Origin: Methanobacterium sp.
Lineage (GTDB): Archaea > Methanobacteriota > Methanobacteria > Methanobacteriales > Methanobacteriaceae
Assembly (NCBI GenBank): GCA_016222945.1
Contig: JACRPY010000003.1
Coordinates: forward strand, 191,707-255,706
Length of the DNA: 64,000 nucleotides
Direction: 5' to 3'
Shown: piece after piece, positions 59,837 to 64,000 of the stretch
How positions within the stretch are numbered: position 1 is the first letter of the stretch
Layout of the letters: every line of letters begins with the position of its first letter
Notes under the pieces: model-generated
Told to the model about the DNA's origin: nothing
The model's database searches: none
Seen by the model: the letters and a program-made list of their open reading frames with translations, nothing else
Made by a program: the position numbers and the translations under genes

Positions 59837-60556
59837 TCACATTAACTTACTAATATCAGTATTAATCAACTTAAAATAAGTTCTATGAGCTTTTATAATG
59901 TCATAAGTGCTAATTTTATCTCTTCCATCAATAACAGCACTACAACCAGACAAAAGCAAAATAAAAGCTTTTTCAGTATTTGTGAAGATTGGTGTTCTCC
60001 CCCCAGCACCTTTCCAATTATTAAACACAGACATGTACCCTATTTCATGCAAACCATTAAAGAGTTTCTTAGCTTTTTTATCCTGCCATTTAACCTTACC
60101 TAACTTCTTGAAGAATTCTTTAGTTGGTTGGGGTGTTTCTTGTTTTGAATCAAAATTCTCAAGCAGTAAAAGTATTCTTGCAGCCATTTCACCATAACAA
60201 ACGTTATATAACTCTTCTTTGGAGAATTGCCTGCCCAACCTAATACAGTAAATATCTGATACAAAAGTATAAGGCAACAGAACCTGTTTAGCTACGATTA
60301 AAGGCGTAAAAGGTATATTTAAAGGAAATTTACTCATATTCTTAGAGGCTATTTTGATTAATTCTGAAGGTTCATCATAATCTCCAGAATCCATCAACGG
60401 ATCGTTAGGTACACCATGAACCAGCTTCTCATAAACCTCAGAATCAACTAAACTTAATATACCTTCCACTACTTCTTTTAATCCTTCAATATCGCTAAAG
60501 TCTTTTAGTACTTTTTCTGCTACTTTTTCTGTTGGTTCTGCATGTAATAATCCCAT
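59837..60556 (-). CDS. Uncharacterised helical protein, family member 2 of 3
   Basis: A 239-residue soluble helical protein paralogous to 10728-11456 and 60830-61609. Conserved parts are SLVDSEVYEKL, TPQPTKEFFKKLGKVKWQDKKAKKLFNG and the C-terminal CSAVIDGRDKISTYDIIKAHRTYFKLINTDISKL. AGGAG precedes ATG 60556, just after a truncated tail cassette. Followed by a two-TM protein. No known family; candidate partner or immunity protein by context. Confidence 0.75.
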   Translation of the reverse strand: MGLLHAEPTEKVAEKVLKDFSDIEGLKEVVEGILSLVDSEVYEKLVHGVPNDPLMDSGDYDEPSELIKIASKNMSKFPLNIPFTPLIVAKQVLLPYTFVSDIYCIRLGRQFSKEELYNVCYGEMAARILLLLENFDSKQETPQPTKEFFKKLGKVKWQDKKAKKLFNGLHEIGYMSVFNNWKGAGGRTPIFTNTEKAFILLLSGCSAVIDGRDKISTYDIIKAHRTYFKLINTDISKLM

Positions 60557-60583
60557 AAGTATAACTCCTGTTTTTATCTTTTT

Positions 60584-60781
60584 TTATCCGAATGCCCATT
60601 TTTTTATTCCATTATATATGGAATATCCATTGTTGATTACTGCTTGTGTTACTGGATGATTCCAAATAGGATCTAAACGTTTATGTATTGCAGGTTTAAC
60701 ATTCTTCTCCATCCACGGCTTAACAGTCTTATTATAATACTTCACAACCTTAGGAGCAGTTTCCCTAACAAAAGTTTTAGT
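60584..60781 (-). pseudogene. Silent C-terminal tail cassette T6
   Basis: A 65-codon open stretch without start, bounded upstream by an in-frame TAA at 60782-60784. It reads TKTFVRETAPKVVKYYN..., aligning with KTFVKEKVYQVKNVYD of the complete tails, then HKRLDPIWNHPVTQ and a divergent tip NNGYSIYNGIKKWAFG. It is the 3' end of a tail gene, placed just before helical-family member 2. Confidence 0.75.
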
Positions 60782-60829
60782 TTACTTAAACCATTTTGAT
60801 ATTAAAAGAAAAATTAAAGAAATATTATT

Positions 60830-61609
60830 TCAGTGTTTTTCTAATTCAGACTTATTTTCCTCCCCTAATCTATCCACTAGTGAAGGTAAATCTGTTTTAA
60901 GAAGTTTAAAATAAGTTTTATAAGCAATCAGAATATCTTCCATGTTTATTTTATCCCTACCATTATTTACAGCACTACAAGCAGCTAAAAACAAAAGAAA
61001 TTTCTCCTCTGAAACATTTAGAACACCACTCTTTATCATACCCCATTTTTCACGTTTTATTTCACCATGTAATTTATGTATTTTCCCAAAAAGTTTTTTT
61101 GTTTTTTTGTCTTTCCATTTGATTTTTTTTAGTTTTTGGAAGTATTCTGCTGTAGGTTCAGGAGTTTCAGTAACTTCGTCAAATTTATCTAATGCAAAAA
61201 TGAGATGTTCATCTAGTTTGCAAAGATGCAGTTTTTTCATTTCCTCGTAACCCAATTCTTTTCCTGTATTCATCTGGTAAACATCTAAAAAGAATGAATA
61301 CATTCTGTAAACTTCAAAAAAAGTAATTAAATCAGTTAATGGAGGATGATAAATTAATATGCGGTGGCTCATATTCTCATGTGCAAGATGAGCTACTCTT
61401 AATTTTTTATCATCCTCCTCAATGAATTTAACCTTATTATGATGTTTATCTGTATACTTCCATGTTTTAAAAAATCGTTCATATAATTCAGAGTCATACA
61501 AACCCTTTATTTCATCTGCTAATTCCTTAACACCATTAACATCGCCAAAATCACTGATTAAATTATTGTAATCTTTTTTTATGTATTTGAATTCATCATA
61601 CTCCCACAT
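60830..61609 (-). CDS. Uncharacterised helical protein, family member 3 of 3
   Basis: A 259-residue relative of the two other helical-family genes: GLYDSELYERFF, PPLTDLITFF, TPEPTAEYFQKLKKIKWKDKK-TKKLFG, and CSAVNNGRDKINMEDILIAYKTYFKLLKTDLPSL, with an extra charged C-terminal extension (RLGEENKSELEKH). AGGTAGATGA precedes ATG 61609. It follows tail fragment T5. Unlike the other two, it is not followed by a two-TM gene but by tail T6. Confidence 0.75.
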   Translation of the reverse strand: MWEYDEFKYIKKDYNNLISDFGDVNGVKELADEIKGLYDSELYERFFKTWKYTDKHHNKVKFIEEDDKKLRVAHLAHENMSHRILIYHPPLTDLITFFEVYRMYSFFLDVYQMNTGKELGYEEMKKLHLCKLDEHLIFALDKFDEVTETPEPTAEYFQKLKKIKWKDKKTKKLFGKIHKLHGEIKREKWGMIKSGVLNVSEEKFLLFLAACSAVNNGRDKINMEDILIAYKTYFKLLKTDLPSLVDRLGEENKSELEKH

Positions 61610-61647
61610 TTTCTTTCATCTACCTTTCTTTTAATTTTTATATTAGT

Positions 61648-61806
61648 TTACCAGATTCCTAATTTATTTCCAAACCAGCCTAAACCATCTGTGACTTGTT
61701 TAGCGCCAGGCACATTTTTCACAACCCATTGAGTTGCCGGATGATTCCAAACAGGATCTAAATATTTATGTGTTACTGGTTTAACATCTAGATTGGTCTT
61801 TGTAAA
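61648..61806 (-). pseudogene. Silent C-terminal tail cassette T5
   Basis: A 52-codon open stretch without start. From about 61788 downward it reads DVKPVTHKYLDPVWNHPATQ and the tip VVKNVPGAKQVTDGLGWFGNKLGIW. Its 5' side is abruptly joined to an unrelated membrane-protein frame (61781-62117), marking a recombination junction near 61790. Confidence 0.75.
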
Positions 61807-62117
61807 CTAAATATAGATCTGCTAGACAATATAAGAAAAATCCTATTTCAAAATAGAATAATAGTTCTGATGTGTATATTAGTGCAAATATGCAGACATA
61901 TGTCAATATTGATGCTTGAAATATGATTAAAAGCACAAAAGCTAATTCAGGATTAAAATAATTATAATATTCACGTTGCAACGCGCTTAAAATGAGATAA
62001 ACACCAAAAGATACTAAAAAAAAACATTAATAGATACCTTGAACCTAAAAAAGAATATATAGCTACAAATATAGCTATCAAACCCCAAAACAATAAGTAA
62101 ATCTCCCATAAGCTCAT
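61781..62117 (-). pseudogene. Four-TM membrane protein, frameshifted in a T9 run
   Basis: Two overlapping frames: one starts at ATG 62117 (GAGG upstream) and stops at 61971; the other is open down to 61781. Removing one T from the nine at 62016-62024 (A run on the plus strand) joins them into a single protein of about 111 residues with four transmembrane segments. This is therefore a frameshift mutation, a phase-variable tract or a sequencing error. The end overlaps the T5 tail fragment in another frame. No family recognised. Confidence 0.6.
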
Positions 62118-62168
62118 AAAACCTCTTCCATACATTAACAGCTTTCAATTATAAACTAATTATTTCAT

Positions 62169-62966
62169 TCAATCTCTGCCCATCAACTCTAAAAGCCTCT
62201 TTTTAGCTTCAACTGTTTCTTCAAAATCAGAATCTAACTCTAAAGCTTTGTTGTAGCATTCAAGCGCTTCACCGTATTTTTTAAGTTTTTGAAGCGTGTT
62301 TCCTTTTTCAAACCATGATTCTTCATCTTCAGGATCTAATTCTAAAGCCTTATCAAAGCAATCAAGTGCTTTAAAATACTGTTCACGTTTCTTATAAGCA
62401 TCGCCTTTCCAATAGTAAACCTCAGTATCGCTAGGTTCATATTTTAAAAACTCATCAAAACAAGTGATAATCTCATCAAACATCCCTAACTTATTAAAAG
62501 CAAAAACTTTACCATAATAAGCATCCCTAAACTTAGGATCAATCTCAATAACCCTATCAAAACACTCTAAAGCATCATCATACTTTTCCATCTTCAAAAA
62601 TGTATTGCCTATTTTATGCATTGAATCTAAATTTTTTGGACATATCTCTAAAGCTTTATTATAACATTTAATTGCATCATCTAATTTTTCTAAGTCGTTT
62701 AATGCATTTCCTTTGCTATACCACGCTGCTGAAAACTCAGGATCAATTCCTATAGTTTTATCATAGCATTTAATTGCTTCTACGGGTTTTTTCAATCCCC
62801 TAAGTGAATTTCCTTTATTATACCATGCGTATTTAAATTTTGGATCTAATTTTATAGCCTCGTCATAATATTCAATGCTTTCCTTAAATTTACCCTCTTC
62901 TCTGAGTTTAATACCTTTAGAATTCAATTTTCTTAACGTATTTCGTTTAAATAGATCGAAAACCAT
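62169..62966 (-). CDS. TPR-repeat protein following tail cassette T4
   Basis: A 265-residue protein of about seven TPR units (AWYNKGNSLRGLKKPVEAIKC-type). N-terminus MVFDLFKRNTLRKLNSKGIKL. ATG 62966 is chosen because AAGGAG, overlapping the stop of the upstream tail, lies 8 nt before it; a TTG at 62987 is less likely. Related to the TPR genes at 11736 and 63478. Confidence 0.88.
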   Translation of the reverse strand: MVFDLFKRNTLRKLNSKGIKLREEGKFKESIEYYDEAIKLDPKFKYAWYNKGNSLRGLKKPVEAIKCYDKTIGIDPEFSAAWYSKGNALNDLEKLDDAIKCYNKALEICPKNLDSMHKIGNTFLKMEKYDDALECFDRVIEIDPKFRDAYYGKVFAFNKLGMFDEIITCFDEFLKYEPSDTEVYYWKGDAYKKREQYFKALDCFDKALELDPEDEESWFEKGNTLQKLKKYGEALECYNKALELDSDFEETVEAKKRLLELMGRD

Positions 62967-62980
62967 TATGTCTGCTCCTT

Positions 62981-63442
62981 TTACCAAATCCCTAATCCTC
63001 TTGCAAACCAGCTTACTCCGTCAGCCACTTGTTTTATTCCTGGAAGGTTTCTTATTGCCTTAAATGTCTTACTTTGCACAATAGGATCTAATAGTTTATG
63101 TGCTGCTGGTGCGATATATTTTTGTGCCAAAGGCTTAAAATGCCTATCATACACATTTTTAACCTGATACACCTTCTCTTTAACAAAAGTTTTAGCTTGA
63201 GCATATTTATATCCAACATACTTAACTAAACCCTTCTTTTGAAACTCAGCTCTTTCACTGTTAAACCGGTCAAGTGCAGGTTTAAGAGTTTTATTGTAAA
63301 TGGACTTAGCTGAGGCTTTAAAACTATCAACAAAATTATTCATTACAATCTTAGCTTCGTTAATTTTATTACCTGCCCATGCAACAGCATTACCTGTAGC
63401 AGTTATAGCTCCGCTAATTATCCCTGGTGTGTTTATCATCAT
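62981..63442 (-). CDS. C-terminal tail cassette T4, near copy of the giant protein tail
   Basis: A 153-codon frame whose product is nearly identical to the last 149 residues of the giant surface protein, from MMIN(T/V)PGI to WFARGLGIW. Homology begins right at LMMIN; upstream is an unrelated sequence with an in-frame TAG 8 codons before the first ATG, and no good ribosome site (AGG 13 nt away). It has no signal peptide. It is probably a silent donor cassette for exchanging the surface-protein C-terminus; expression as a cytoplasmic peptide is the alternative. Confidence 0.7.
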   Translation of the reverse strand: MMINTPGIISGAITATGNAVAWAGNKINEAKIVMNNFVDSFKASAKSIYNKTLKPALDRFNSERAEFQKKGLVKYVGYKYAQAKTFVKEKVYQVKNVYDRHFKPLAQKYIAPAAHKLLDPIVQSKTFKAIRNLPGIKQVADGVSWFARGLGIW

Positions 63443-63477
63443 TAAAGAGATGTAATCCTAAAAGAAATATTAAATAA

Positions 63478-63897
63478 TTATTTATCCATCATAAATTTCT
63501 CATACCATTTCATTGCTTCTTCAGGTTTTTCCATCGCAGTAAATGCTATTCCCATACCTGCTGCAGCACCTTTATTATTAGGATCAATTTTCAATGCTTT
63601 TTTATGATACTTAATTGCTTCTTCAGGTTTTCTTAATCCGCTAAGTGATCTTCCTTTATTATTTAATGCATCTACATCTTCTGGGTCTATTTTTAAGGCT
63701 TTATCAAAATACTCCAATGCTTCATCGTGTCTACCAAGGTTCAAAAGAGCTAAACCTTTATTATACCAGGCCCATTTATGTTTTTGGTTGATTTTTAAAA
63801 TTTTGTCGAAAAATTCAATGGCTTCTTCATATTTGCCTTCTTTTATTAGTTTAATGCCATTTTCATTCCATTTAAAACATTTAATTTTATTAAACAT
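63478..63897 (-). CDS. Short TPR-repeat protein following tail cassette T3
   Basis: A 139-residue protein of three to four TPR units (AWYNKGLALLNLGRHDEALEYFDKALKIDP). ATG 63897 follows GGTG and gives an N-terminus (MFNKIKCFKWNENGIKLI) like that of the TPR protein at 62966; the ATG at 63939 overlaps the tail stop and adds an atypical leader. Half the length of its relatives. Confidence 0.85.
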   Translation of the reverse strand: MFNKIKCFKWNENGIKLIKEGKYEEAIEFFDKILKINQKHKWAWYNKGLALLNLGRHDEALEYFDKALKIDPEDVDALNNKGRSLSGLRKPEEAIKYHKKALKIDPNNKGAAAGMGIAFTAMEKPEEAMKWYEKFMMDK

Positions 63898-63940
63898 GGT
63901 AATAACACCCTTAATATTTTTTAAAATTGAAAAACACATT

Positions 63941-64000
63941 TACCATATCCCTATCTTATTTCCAAACCAACCTAAACCATCTGTGGCACGTTTAAAGCCA
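63941..64000 (-). CDS. C-terminal tail cassette T3, cut by the window end
   Basis: The last 19 codons of another tail: GFKRATDGLGWFGNKIGIW, almost the tip of T5. The body lies beyond the window, so it may be a cassette or the end of a second full-length surface protein. It immediately precedes a TPR gene. Confidence 0.7.

Overview
The window reads as a chromosomal segment of an AT-rich, pseudomurein-walled hydrogenotrophic methanogen of the Methanobacteriales, probably Methanobacterium or a close relative. Evidence: a complete tungsten-type formylmethanofuran dehydrogenase operon in the order fwdHFGDACB, pseudomurein-binding repeats in a secreted protein, an archaeoflavoprotein, an NrpR-type nitrogen repressor next to glutamine synthetase, an archaeal ATP-dependent DNA ligase, TATA-box promoters and an intron-containing tRNA(CAU).

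Layout. 0-7.7 kb: housekeeping genes (DNA ligase, OB-fold protein, flippase-like protein, GT2 glycosyltransferase, phosphohexomutase, zinc-ribbon mini-protein, AfpA, adenosine-specific kinase). 8.2-10.5 kb: a secreted wall-active protein (hydrolase-like domain, pseudomurein-binding repeats, transglutaminase) whose best start codon is not canonical. 10.5-16.7 kb, minus strand: a cell-surface locus headed by a beta-helix/C39-peptidase/transmembrane protein, followed by a TPR protein, an alternative C-terminal tail, an uncharacterised helical protein and a two-TM protein. 16.9-25 kb: cupin regulator, acyl-CoA synthetase and two 2-oxoacid:ferredoxin oxidoreductases, which fit reductive carboxylation of short and branched-chain acids. 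25-31.5 kb: tRNA, AIM24 protein, E1-like protein, glnA with an NrpR operator, nrpR, methyltransferase. 31.5-43.6 kb: a probable tungstate/molybdate regulon (ferredoxin, FwdF-like polyferredoxin, FmdE-like surface protein, candidate structured RNA, tupABC, a BtuCD-type importer, surface protein plus MotA/ExbB and DUF2149) whose promoters share an inverted repeat, CGATATG-N10-CATATCG, around the TATA box. 43.7-50.8 kb: TiaS-like protein and the fwd operon with a HTH-ferredoxin protein as first gene. 51-58.7 kb: a bacterial-type NuoE/NuoF/FdhA formate dehydrogenase with MobB, FdhD and a CMD-family protein. 58.8-64 kb: SagB-like protein and a second array of tail cassettes, TPR proteins and paralogues of the uncharacterised helical protein.

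The most unusual content is the pair of loci at 10.5-16.7 kb and 59.6-64 kb. Six copies of a C-terminal tail module, all but one without a normal start, are each followed by either a TPR protein or a member of one new helical family. This is the layout expected of a polymorphic secreted-effector system with silent C-terminal cassettes and cognate partner genes. Two other genome-scale signals stand out: the shared 24-bp operator in the metal region, and a family of short palindromes that fills the space from stop codon to Shine-Dalgarno site between operon genes and supplies the last codons of three unrelated proteins.
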